From: Ceratobasidium sp. AG-K
Lineage: Eukaryota > Basidiomycota > Agaricomycetes > Cantharellales > Ceratobasidiaceae
Direction of reading: 5' to 3'
Length of the DNA: 64,000 nt
NCBI GenBank assembly: GCA_037039685.1
Contig: JAWNGF010000004.1
Location: 5,208,001-5,272,000, forward strand
Shown: positions 1 through 11,152 of the stretch, piece by piece
How positions within the stretch are numbered: the first letter of the stretch is position 1
Layout: each line of letters begins with the position of its first letter
Made by a program: the position numbers and the translations under genes
Notes under the pieces: generated by a model
Database searches by the model: none
Told to the model about the DNA's origin: nothing
What the model saw: the letters and a program-made list of their open reading frames with translations, nothing else

Positions 1-74
1 GATGTCTCATGTAACAATTCCCTTGTGTGCGTTTGTATGTGATAGACTTGACGCCCTCCACCACCTCTCGCATA

Positions 75-3000
75 ATGTCCAAGTCAAAGCCGAAGAGCTT
101 TCGCTCACGCGCCTCCCATGCATGGGAAAAAATGCTCGGCTCATCTTCACCAACGGCACCCCCTTCAGGATCTACCACGCCGAGGCCCACTACTTCACCA
201 CCCGCGATTAAGCTACCTCCTCCGTCTCCTAGTCAAGGAGAACCTATTTCACGATTTCCAAGCCTTTCCGTGGCAGGGACATCATCTCCAGTGCCTTCCG
301 TGCAAATACTTCCGCCTCCAGAGCCTAGCCCAGCGATCGCATCTTCGTCACCTCACTCAAATAATCAAAGATCCACCCCTAATCCAGTACGTAGCGGAAG
401 CGTCGCATGGAACGGATTTCGTACCGCACTTGGCGCTCTGCACAAAAGTTCTTCGTTATTTCCACTTCTTCAATCCGCAATTGGCGGGCTTGCGTCATGC
501 GTGAATACGTTTGAGGCAGGTCAATATACCCTACAGCCCCAGCGACACCTAACTGTCCTGTTCAATAGGAGTACTCAAATAACACAATAGAGTTCGAGGC
601 TTTGACCTTGGAGCTCAAGATGCTGAGTGAATCATTAGATCGGCATTTTCGAGAATCCAAGTCCACGCCAATGTCGGAGTTTATTGCGAAAACCGCGCAG
701 TGAGTGACGGGCCTACATCAGTTCTTGGAATAATGCTGATCCACATATGTCAGATCGATTCAGGAACAAGTTGACTTAATCGCTGCGAGACAAGACCGAA
801 ATATCAGCAGGCGTTTATTGGGGATAGAGCAAGACAAGGAAATCCTAATAGGGGGTTATCGACAAATCGAAGTCTTATTTCGGCAATTACAGGTAATCGT
901 TCAGCCTCATATACCTAGTTTAGCGATCTGACTTAGTCCTAGGTTGATGCTGATCTTAGCACGTGGAGCATAGCGAATAAGCACTTGACGGTGGGTCTGC
1001 TCCATTTGCTAATTTTCTGATGCTCAGAGGTGTTACTCTAGAATACCTATCTCAACGATATGAAGCCTGCAAAACTTGCGACTTATGACTCGAGCTTATC
1101 AACACAGATCAACCGAAGAACTTGTACCAAGGATACGCGCACCGCAATTCTAAACGGCCTCAACGACTGGGCCACCGACCCCGCGAAGCCTAACATATAC
1201 TGGATGAATGGTATGGCTGGCACTGGCAAAACTACCATTGCATGCACATTCGCTGGTGCCCTCAAAAAGCGTAAACTGCTGGGTGCAAGTTTCTTCTGCA
1301 CACGCACCAGTGCCGAGTGCCAAGACGTAACTCGAATCATCCCCACCATTGCTTACCAGCTTGCCCGATACTCCATTCCGTTCCAATCAGCATTATGCCG
1401 GGTACTTGACAACGATCCAGACATCGCAATGCGCACAATATCAACACAGTTCGAGAGCCTGATCAAGGAACCATTGCTCGAGGTCAAGGCAGCGATACCC
1501 GAGGGACTAGTTGTCATCATTGATGCGCTGGACGAGTGTACCGCCACGAAAGGGATCGAACTCGTGCTTGACATGCTATTTCAAGCCGCACCCGGTCTTC
1601 CACTGAAGTTTTTTGTTGCAAGCAGACCGGAGCCAAGCGTCCGGAAGAAGGTCGAAAGTCAACCACACCACTCACGCTCCGCCTTTATTCTACACGAAGT
1701 CAAGCAATCTGAGGTGCAGGCGGACATCGAGCTGTACCTGCGAGAGGAGCTAAAATCCGTTTCACGCACCATCCTGCAACGCCTAGTCGAGTTATCTGGC
1801 AACCTATTCATCTATGCTGCTACGGTGGTGCGATATCTTCAATCTGGAAACTTGCATTCCCGCCTGGAAATAATGCTTTCGGTCAAGTCCACGTCGAATA
1901 CAAAACATGCCGAAATCGACGAGCTGTATGCGACTATCCTATCAACTGCATTTAATGACGAGAGGCTTGAGAAGGAAGAGAAGGAAGTGATGAGGCTTGT
2001 ACTATGGACGGGTATATGCGCGCGCGAGCCGATGTGTGTCAAGAGCCTGGCGATGATGGCAGGTGTAAACGAGGAGAAGGCATTCGAAGCCTTGCAGCCA
2101 CTTTGGTCGGTACTGTATGTGTCCGGTGGAGGGAATCTCGTATCGACCTTGCATGCATCTTTCCCCGACTTCATGTTTGACCAAACCCGCTCATTCCAGT
2201 TTGCCTGTGACGCAAAGCAACACCACCAGCTCCTGGCTGAACGCTGTTTCGAAATGATGAAAACGGAACTGCGATTCAACATCTGTGGGCTAGAGTCGTC
2301 GTTTGTGTCTGATGATGGGGTACCTAAACTTGACGAGCGCGTTGGCCAAGTAATTTCACCAAGCCTTGCTTATTGTTGCCGTTACTGGGCCGACCACCTC
2401 CATCGAACTGTCGAATCTGATGGCCTGTGTTCTTTGCTGCATGATTTTTTATTAGAGAGGTTGTTACCTTGGATGGAAGTGATGAACTTGAAGCACTGGA
2501 TGAAGCTGGGAATACGGGTGATATTAACAGCTAAGCTCTGGCTAATGGTGAGGGAGTACCCAGTTTCTCTCCTGCAATCTAGTGACGGTGCATAATTTGT
2601 GTAGGCTACTCGCTCTTCCTCGGAGCTAGTTAGACTTGTGGAAGACGGGTTAAACTTCGTGACAAGTTTTGCCACGAGTTCCGTTTCTCACAGTACAGCA
2701 CACCTATACGTCTCTGCTTTACCGCTGTGCTATCGGTCAAGTACCGTGTATAAGCACTACTGGACTCGAACTCAAGGGCTTATCAAACCGGAAGGAACCG
2801 CTATAGAAAGCAGAAAGCAGCCACTGATAGCAAGCTGGAAAGTGGATTCACCAATCACCTCTATCGTGTACTCCCCCGATGGCGCTCTTCTTGCAATCGG
2901 ATGTGATGGCGGAAGCGTCATCGTCAAAGATGCCCACGATGGGAATGTTGCTGGTACTCCTCTCCATGGTCATACTGGGAGAGTAATGTCAATAGCATTT

Positions 3001-4988
3001 TCACCTGATGGTACCCACATCGTCTCCGGCGCCGAGGACTGTACTATACGCATCTGGAACTTGTGTGACGATTGCGCTATGACTAGCGTTCCGCTTGAAA
3101 ATTATACCAAGCCCATTATGTCGGTCTCATTCTCACTCAAAGGCACGGACATCCTCGCTGCCTCGAATGATGGTACTGTCTTTGTTTACAACATGCAGAA
3201 TAATACCTTGGTTCGCGTTGCTCTCAATGACCACCCATATGAGGCCGGGGCTATAGCGTTCTCCTCTGACTGCACGCGTATTGTCTCTGGATCGAAGAGC
3301 GGTGGTATTGGTGTCTGGGACGTTAAAGACGGTGCCAAGGCGACCGTTACCTTTCAGGGCCATACCGACTCTGTCTTATCAGTAGCATTCTCCCCTGACA
3401 ACACCAAGATCGCCTCTGGCTCCAGCGACTGCACTGTCCGTATCTGGGGTGTCCAGGAAGGTACTTTGGTTGGGGTACCCCTTGTAGCTCATGATAGCTT
3501 TGTTAGATCAGTAGCATTCTCCCCTGCGGGTACGCATGTCGTCTCAAGTTCTGATGATGGCAAAATTTCACTGTGGAATGCAGAGGACGGAACGATTGTC
3601 GGAAGTCCCCTTAAGAGCGCGATTGGCTTTCACTCATCGGTGGTATGGTCCCCCGACGGTACGCGCATTGTATCTGGTTGCAAGGACCGCACTATTCGCG
3701 TCTGGAATATCCAGGATGCCTCTCTTGCTAGCGCTTCCTTCCAGGGGCATACGGACTGGGTCAGGTCGGTAGCATTCTCACCTGATGGGACACGCGTCGT
3801 CTCCGCCTCAGACGACCGCATCCTCCGCGTCTGGAATGCACAGGATGGTACTCCATTAGGCGTCCCCTTCCAGGCAGGCACGGACTGGGTTTATTCGGTA
3901 GCATGCTCATCTGATGGCACTCGATTAGTCTCTGGCTCCCGCGACTGCACTATCTGTGTCTGGAAATTACAAGATGGTACTCCTGCCGGCACTCCATTAC
4001 AGGGACATACAGATTTCGTTAGGTCGGTAACGTTCTCACCCGATGGCACACGCATCGCCTCTGGCTCCGACGACCACACTATCCGCGTCTGGAATACACA
4101 GGATGGTAGCCTGGTTGGTGTTCCCTTACTGGGGCACACCCGTGGGGTCAATTCTGTAGCATATTCGCCAGATGGCGCATCAATCGCTTCTGGTTCTTCG
4201 GACCACACCATCGGTATATGGAGCGCAGCAGACGGCGTTCTGCTTGTGTCTTGCAAAGGGCATAGCGACGGAGTCAGCTCAGTGGCGTTCTCGCCCGACG
4301 GTATGCGTGTAGCCTCTGGCTCTCAAGACCACACCGTGCGGATATGGAGTGTACAGGAAGGCACCCTTGTCGGGGATCCGTTGAAGGGCCATGCCGAAGA
4401 AGTCAGGTCGGTAGCATTCTCGCCCAATGGCAGATACATCGTCTCTGGCTCTCAGGACAGAACCATCTGCGTCTGGAACGTGAAATCTGGCGTTCTTGCC
4501 TGCTCTCCTCTGCGAGGTCATGCCAGTGTGGTCACTTCGGTGGCCTTTTCACCCGATAGTACATGCATTGTATCTGGCTCTGGAGACCACACTGTTCGCA
4601 TCTGGCGCGTGCAGGATGGAACTGTCTCTGGTGCTTTGTTGGAAGAGCGCGCAGACTCGGAGCTTTCACCGAGCCTCATGTCTCCCTGTCCTATCCGCCC
4701 TTGCGACGCATTCACCAATCCATCTATAATTGGTAAGTCTTTGCATGATAGGTTGTAATTCGTTGTAATTTTACTCATGTGATTATTATAGACTGGTGGA
4801 TCCCTGACGAGGACGGATGGGTCCGCGGCAAAGATTCACAACTCATCATTTGGGTCCCATACGATCTCATTGAGGTCTTCCCATCTCAACATGACTCGTG
4901 TGTGATCGGAGAGCGAGGTGCTATGCGTGCTCGATTTGACAGTCTGCTACTAGGTGAAGATTGGCACCGTTGCTATATCGTTGAATAA
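75..4988 (+). CDS. NACHT-WD40 (NLR-like) signalling protein, seven exons
   Basis: Exon model 75-519, 591-699, 754-892, 943-990, 1042-2547, 2605-4732 and 4792-4988. All introns have GT-AG ends and the phases join to give 1523 codons plus TAA. Residues 1 to about 110 are Pro/Ser-rich. The NACHT NTPase has its P-loop GMAGTGKTT at about residue 304 and Walker B VVIIDALDE at about 404. From about residue 825 to 1425 there are 14 WD40 repeats with GHTDxVxSVAFSPDGT and DxTIRVW signatures, enough for two seven-bladed propellers. A Trp-rich tail (DWWIPDEDGWV) is encoded by the last exon. Fungal NACHT-WD40 proteins act in non-self recognition and regulated cell death. Here the effector is not identifiable, because the N-terminus is low complexity. 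The start at 75 is the second in-frame ATG; an ATG at 27 would add 16 residues. The architecture is clear; the exact role is inferred. Confidence 0.93.
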
Positions 4989-6269
4989 AGCGGTTTCCCG
5001 CGATTGCACTAGATACTACTGTTAATGTTGTTTACTACGTATTCCCGTTCAATGGCCGGGAGTCCAGCCTTTCAAGTTAGGTGAAATGAGGCCAAATAAT
5101 TACCTAACAGCAGTTTATTACATTACTTACGCCGATACTTTAGCAAAGAGATACGACCGATGATCCAATCGAAGGAACGAAGAGTCATCGACATGGTATA
5201 TGAACGTGTGCTCGCATACATTCACCCTTAAGCTTCTCGAATGACTCATGATATAGCACTATACATTCTGGTCGGAAATTTCCTCTCACGAGTGCCACTG
5301 AACTTCATGAATGTATTAGTACACTAGCTCGGCATAATATAGTAACACCCGACTGATTTGGTTGTGGTCTATCACGGCGGGCGAGGATCAGGGGATATCA
5401 GTTTGGTGTGTTAGTAGAGTTTGAAGCTGTGATAGCATATAACGTATATTCAAATATTAAAAGGTTTTCATCGAGATTGCCCTGAGAAATAGCAGGATGT
5501 CTATTCGCCATGTTGCGGTACTGTTGCAAACGAGGCTTAGCGGAGAGCAACACCACAAAGAAAGGTCGATCTCGGTGGACCTACACCCAGATCCGGTCAA
5601 ATAAAATCCATGAAGCATTTTGGAGCACTTCGAGGTCCTTGTCCAAGCCTATGGCTCGCTATGAGTGCGTCATCTTAGAAAGCCTTTTTCTCTTTGCCCG
5701 TCATGCACACACTACTATAAGCGAATGAAGTGTGTTGAAACCTTTTATAATAGTCCTACTTGATTTTCTAGATTCATTCGCGAAGGCTTTGGGCACCCAA
5801 AATGAACCATTGATTTCGAAACTGTATTTTGTCCGAAACTGGCATTTACGCCCCAACACAAATGAGCCACCAGTCAAACTGGTTTGGTGTTTGTATCCTC
5901 ATAAGCTCTTTGTAAACCCATTTAGGTACTAAGAATGTGCCTGCCGAGTTTCGAGGCCTTAGACTCAATACAAAAGGAAATACATAGCATACGCATGTTC
6001 ACACCTGGATTTGGGGTATATTTTCCTAGTGAAGATTGTCACTTTGGGACTATATGCAATGTATCTCCTGTTGTTGCTATACTATTGCGAGGAAGGTATA
6101 TTCACTCTCAAGTCCCGCAAATACCTCAGTATATGGTATTATAGGCTCTGGCCACAATTGTCTCTGTGCAAGCCGTGCTCGGACCGAGTAGAGTAAGCAG
6201 AAGGTACGGAAACGTTGGAAATGGCAGGTCGACTATCTACATAGGTCAATGGTAATGCATGTACGGTGA
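4989..6269. other. intergenic stretch, no supported gene
   Basis: AT-rich sequence after the NACHT-WD40 stop codon. The open frames here are short, lack recognisable motifs and do not join through good splice sites. It presumably holds the 3' UTRs of the two convergent genes on either side. Confidence 0.6.
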
Positions 6270-6565
6270 TTATTTGTTCTCAGAACATGGAATTATGATC
6301 CAGAGCGGAAGCAAACACGCCGGTGCCACGCAGGTTACAGTAATCCCAATCACCTTGGATTCGATAACCCATGCGTAAGTAATTATTTGAGCGACTGCGC
6401 AAAGATAACTCAGCAAGACCATAATAAGCCCTGCAAATGTGATGATTTGAGCGAATTTCCCGCAGGTTTGAAAAGAGAACAGACATACGTACAATGCCAC
6501 ATTGCTGCCCGATTTGCTCCACGCACCCAGCAAGAGTTATTCGCCATCTCTATGTCACGTGGTTC

Positions 6566-6568
<3 letters not shown>

Positions 6569-6596
<28 letters not shown>

Positions 6597-8435
6597 GGAT
6601 ACAATTTATAAGGCGGCCTCCTACGAGGGAGACACCGCTCAAAAGCCAAACGCTAAGTACAACCCAGGTGACGAAACAGCACACAGAAGAAAGGAAACAA
6701 GACGAGACGTGAGGAAAAGGACGGAGCACAGTAAGTAAAAATCAGATGTCCACCTTCTCGGCCTTCAGAAAACTCAGAGCCGCCTTGAGACCATCAGACG
6801 TATTGAAGACTTCGGACAAGTTAAGATCGTGGCATACACCCCGAATAAGTCGTCGTCCGCGTGCATGTCTAGGACATTCGCAGAAAATGTGACGGACGTC
6901 TTGAATCGGGGCGCCGCATGGACAATGAGGTGATGGGAGCGATCCGATCCGAGATAAGAACGCGGCGTGCCTACCGTGTCCAGTGATGGCACGGATAAGC
7001 TGGGTGTGGATGCCGCGACGTACCCCGGGGGACGCATGTACGGGATTCAGTTTGAGACGAGGCGCGCCGAGGAGGAGTTCCGTCGACTGCGCTTTAGGGT
7101 GAGAGGTCCTGAACTGATCCATTTCCCGGTACCAGTCCTTGTGTAGCTTGTCTTTGGCACGATGCCGAATGTAATCGCTAGATCGATTAAAAGGTGGGGT
7201 GGCTGGCAACCTCGTGGCTTGCTTCGCTAGCCTATCAGCTCGCTCATTCCCAAAGATGCCCTCGTGAGAAGGTACCCATGAGATCTCGACCTCGCATGTG
7301 ACGTGACGAGTGAGATGGGACAAGAGGGCGTGGATGGACGAATCCACCGCAGACGATGCCCCCTTTGGATCTCGTGATTGGAGTGACTGGATGAGGCTGG
7401 TATTATCGCATAGGATGTGTATGTGGGTAATATCGCGTTCCTTCATGACTTGAAGTGCGTGTGAGAGGCCCTTGGACAGCGCCCATGCCTCTGCGTCATA
7501 GCTAGTGGCCCGGGGACCTAAATTTCCTTTGTCCGAGTGAATCTCGTCCCCATTACCGAGAAGAGTCCAGCTCCATCCGTTCCGACGGCAACCGTCAAGG
7601 TGTATAGAAGAGCCGTCCGTATACAGCTCCAAAGTGTCTCCGACACAATCACGTGCCAAGCGACGCTTCAAAACTTTAGCGTATTGCTTCCTATCCTTGG
7701 GGATATCCGCCGATCCGGGTAAGTTGATGGTGACCCTGTCTCTGAAACGAGAGAGACCCTCCCAAGGCATGGTCAAATATGGTGTCCTTTGCTCAGCCTC
7801 GGGATGAGTAAGACTGGCAATATAGTTGATGGGCGAGAACTGTGACGGGTTGGCGAGTGAAGGATTGGACGTGTCAAAGGTGGCAGGGAGGCGACGAACA
7901 ACGTGCGATAATGAAGGTAGGGAGCGAAGTTTGGCTGCATAGCCAGCAGCGAGTCTAGCGATACGATGGCTGAGGGGGGGAAGAGCTGCAATGTGATGAA
8001 GAGGCGCTGATGGCGCCGTGCGAAACGATCCCGTGATCCACCTGCAAGCTTCGTTCTGTACGGTCTGGATGGTCTTGGTGAGCGACTTTGAGTTCCTGTT
8101 CCGACTCCACAACAAAGAACCATATGTAAGTATAGGAACAACGCAGGCATTAACTAACGTGCGGGCATGTAATAACGAGAGACCTCTAACTGTGTTACCC
8201 AGCATGCGCATACCCCCTAGGATAGATCGCGCGCGCGTGGACAGCCGGGTTACATGGGTCTTGAAGTCAAGGCGACGGTCAAGGAAGAACCCCAACCAGC
8301 GGACACAATCCTTAGGGTGCAGGATATCTTCGGCACGGGGCCCAAGCCTGACTTCTAAGTTGGTCGCCATGTCCTTTTTGCTCTTGGCAAAGTGGATAAG
8401 TTCGGTCTTGTCCATTTCAGCCGACAGACCAAGGT
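6569..8435 (-). mobile_element. 5'-truncated non-LTR retrotransposon (LINE) with poly(A) tail
   Basis: The minus strand carries the C-terminal part of a LINE ORF2, a short 3' UTR (6597-6741) and a 28-nt poly(A) tail, seen as T at 6569-6596 on the plus strand. Copies of TCACGTGGTTCAACT flank it at 6555-6569 and 8436-8450. The 5' end is truncated inside the reverse transcriptase region. Poly(A), 5' truncation and a long TSD together are the signature of target-primed reverse transcription. Confidence 0.93.
6742..8434 (-). pseudogene. LINE ORF2 remnant: end of RT, RNase H, zinc-knuckle tail
   Basis: The frame begins within the RT thumb/connection region (SAEMDKTELIHF) and continues through an RNase H domain. 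RNase H shows the acidic set TDGS, an AE pair in the YDAEAW helix, a CDN strand and a final NERAD. It ends with a Cys/His cluster (CPCG, H, CECP) typical of Tad-like LINEs. The endonuclease and the catalytic RT fingers/palm (FADD box) are missing. The apparent upstream start (ATG at 8454) lies in the host exon, not in the LINE. The remaining frame has no internal stop, so the insertion is fairly young. It cannot move by itself. Confidence 0.9.
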
Positions 8436-8450
8436 TCACGTGGTTCAACT
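8436..8450. repeat. LINE target-site duplication (second copy at 6555-6569)
   Basis: The 15-nt sequence TCACGTGGTTCAACT is present at both ends of the LINE; the last T may belong to the tail, giving 14-15 bp. Removing one copy plus the LINE restores an open exon. Confidence 0.92.
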
Positions 8451-8938
8451 CCATTTTCGCATCTAAGACCTCCGATGTATTGTTGGAATGTATGCGCGTC
8501 GGGATAATAATGCTTATTGCCCAGCAGGAAGAAGCAGAAGCATGCGCTGAGGCTGAATATCACCGCTAGGTAAGTGAAAACGAGGAGTAATTGGCCTCCT
8601 GGGCTGTCACGGTTGAAGCGTTCAGCTGGGAGATTGTTCAGAAATATTTGAAGAAGCTCAGACGTAGTAAATGGTGCTGCCTATTCTCCTGGTCAGAAGA
8701 CATTTTGGTGACGAAATCGAAAGCACGAACCATTATAGATAGGTTATGGATCGTGGTTCTCCAGGCGGACCCAGTGGAGTCGTCCGCGGTAAGGAATTTT
8801 GCTATAGCATATGTTAGCACAAGATTGGCTCAGCCAGAGAGCAGGCGACATACGCCACCCTCCGACCCCTGAATTTTGCACAGTTGTTGTGTTATCCGAT
8901 TCGTTGGTACTGTTGGTATATAGTCCGGAGGACGCCAT

Positions 8939-11152
8939 GGTAAAAATGAAGAAGATGTGGACTCACGGTCAAATAACTGTGTTTAAACAAGGACCCATTA
9001 CTAGACGAAAGAACGTGGCTGAGCCCCGACATCTGACCCCGCTCGATCCGATCACTCCAAGTGACAATACTCAAGCACCCTTGTACCTAGCGGTGACCAT
9101 AACACGTGTTTTGATGGATATACTTAGCTCTTGTGAACACGCGAGTATTAATAGGTGGAGTCGTAAGCATTTATAGGTAGAGATGTGTGCTAGTCCACGT
9201 ATGAATGTTAGCAGTTTACAGTAACGCGGTAAGATTGATGGGCAGGTTCCATAGAATATCAGCTAGTTCCATAGGGACTCCAGGTTATTGCAGAGATTGC
9301 GAGGTATTTAATTTTGGAAAACCTCACTTTAGCTAGAGGGTTGATTGTGACCAAAGAGAACACATATTGTTGGCAGATCATCCCCAAGGGTCCTATAGGC
9401 CGCCGCCACGTTCGCAGTCCCCTGCGTGATTTTGATATTCAACTCCTTTTAGTCTACCTTGTGGGAAGACATAGACTTCGGGGGCGTACCTCGATGCGCT
9501 CCAGAGTGCCATGACAACTCACAGCCGCTTAGTCCGTGGTCAAAATCCCGCCGCCTTAGACACAGTACCCTTCCAGTGGTCGGGTGAACACGGCCTCATT
9601 GGATCGAGATTGCCCAAGTCATTCAGTATAGTACTGCCATTGTGTCTCTCCTTCGCGCTTAGCTGGGCATCCCTTTCTCTGTGGATGTACAGTTAGTTTT
9701 CCATGTAGAAGTTACAGCCAGGGCGAGGCGCCAGCACGACTATTTATATACGATTTAGGAGATACACACCCAGCTTTCACGCCGATAGAAGCGTGAGATA
9801 GGGTTTCGTATCATTTCGAGCGGGAGGTGTGGCGATTAAAACTGACCGTCTAAATTTAGGTGCAGAAAGTCAAAAGTGACCGCATACAATCACGTGGGCC
9901 ATTTCACTGGGCCGATCGACGTCCGGCCATCCTCTTGGGATCGCTCATATTGTGAATTCCCAATCGGCCCACTGAGGAAGAAATATCTCATTTCGCGTGT
10001 AAAGAAGGCTTGGCATTTGCTATGCAGGTCGACTCGAGAGTTGTCTTTGTGTCTGCCGGATCACGTGTCTTCAACGCCCTATTTGGCAAAGCTGAAGGCC
10101 TCTCGGCCATCATGCTCTTCATCTCTTGCTCGTCTGCCTTTACCAAATAATATTGTTGTTCCTTAACTTTTGTATCGCGCCTCGGCACCCGCTTAACGTA
10201 CACCTACTAGCCATAGCACTACTCTTCTTTACCTTCGTATAGTTGTCCCGGTTTTCTGTTTCTCGGCGGTTAGACCATGTGTTCTTGTAGCCAATATAAC
10301 GTATTCAAAAAAATAAAAATAAAATGCCGGATCACGTGATTCAAACGGGCTGCAGACTGAGGCTTGCCGACTCGTCGAGCGTGGACTGCATTGCTAGGTA
10401 AGCTACCCCTCCGTGAATAGAGCAAGAAACTAGGTATATTGAAGGAACTGTTGCGTATGCTACTGATTTGATGAGGTGCAACTTGGCCCTCCGTCAGATA
10501 CGGTATCAATCCGATGTTTGAGCCATGCTATTCAACAAAGTGAACTAAACCTGAAATACACTAATTATGTATTTTCAAGTCGGCAAAAAACTATCGCGCG
10601 AGAGCGGGCATACCGTAAGGACAATTCAGGGTCCTCCCTATGAAGCCATTCTCTAATAGTTGTAGTGGGTGTTGAATAAGACCTGGTGAACTCCTGAGAA
10701 TGAACACCCGTGAGGTAAACTGTTTGAACATATCGAGGATAGGCGGTGGCGCCGTGATCTACAAGGGTCTGACTGTTGGTCAGTCTAAGTCGGTTTCGGC
10801 CGCCCTGAGGGCTAGGTTTGATCATTGGTTTAAGGGAGACAACAGAATTAATAGACTTTTTGGTAATTTCATCAATGAAGCCTAGTCCGTTTGTCGAGTC
10901 GCACATTCGTGCGGGAGCTGCTGATGGAGGACAACCTGAAGCAAGCACGAACGCGGAATTGACAAGGCGTCGCAAACTTTGCGTTTGAGACTGACATGCA
11001 TTCCAAGCCTAAACCGACCGAATTAGGCATTAATCCCAAGCTGACTTAAAGTGGCATCACGTGACATGTTGAAACGTCCAATTGACAACCATCGCGTCTC
11101 CTGCGCGAGTAAGTGCTCCATCAATCCTACAACTCGCGCTAATCGGATCAGG
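8939..11152. other. intergenic region upstream of the BUD4-like gene
   Basis: This is the divergent upstream region of the membrane-protein gene and the BUD4-like gene. A minus-strand open frame at 10565-10975 (136 codons) has no motif I recognise. CACGTG palindromes occur near 9890, 10062, 10334 and 11057, the last three as TCACGTG. They could be bHLH sites, but this is not shown. Confidence 0.5.

Larger units (their letters stand above)
6270..8938 (-). pseudogene. small multi-span membrane protein gene disrupted by a LINE
   Basis: Minus-strand gene with exons 8938-8854, 8801-8731, 8680-8436 continuing at 6554-6493, and 6430-6270. When the duplicated target site is counted once, the exons total 624 nt, exactly 208 codons including TAA. 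The N-terminus holds several N-glycosylation sequons (NST, NES, NTT). Three hydrophobic spans follow: one in exon 3 (starting QLLLVFTYLAV), and two in the last exon (starting WLIMVLLSYLC and VIGITVTCVAP). Introns use GTATGT, GTTCGT and GTACGT donors with TATAG, AATAG and GCAG acceptors. The LINE sits inside exon 3 and cuts the frame at a Pro-Arg-Asp stretch. I do not recognise the family. The predicted 207-residue product would be an integral membrane protein; function unknown. Confidence 0.75.

Noticed and set aside
6742..8454. A 570-codon protein-coding gene on the minus strand.
   Set aside because: The first codons are host exon and TSD; the rest is a LINE ORF2 remnant.
10565..10975. 136-codon minus-strand frame as a gene.
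   Set aside because: No motif, no adjoining exon and no recognisable homology; length is possible by chance. It is mentioned only in the intergenic note.
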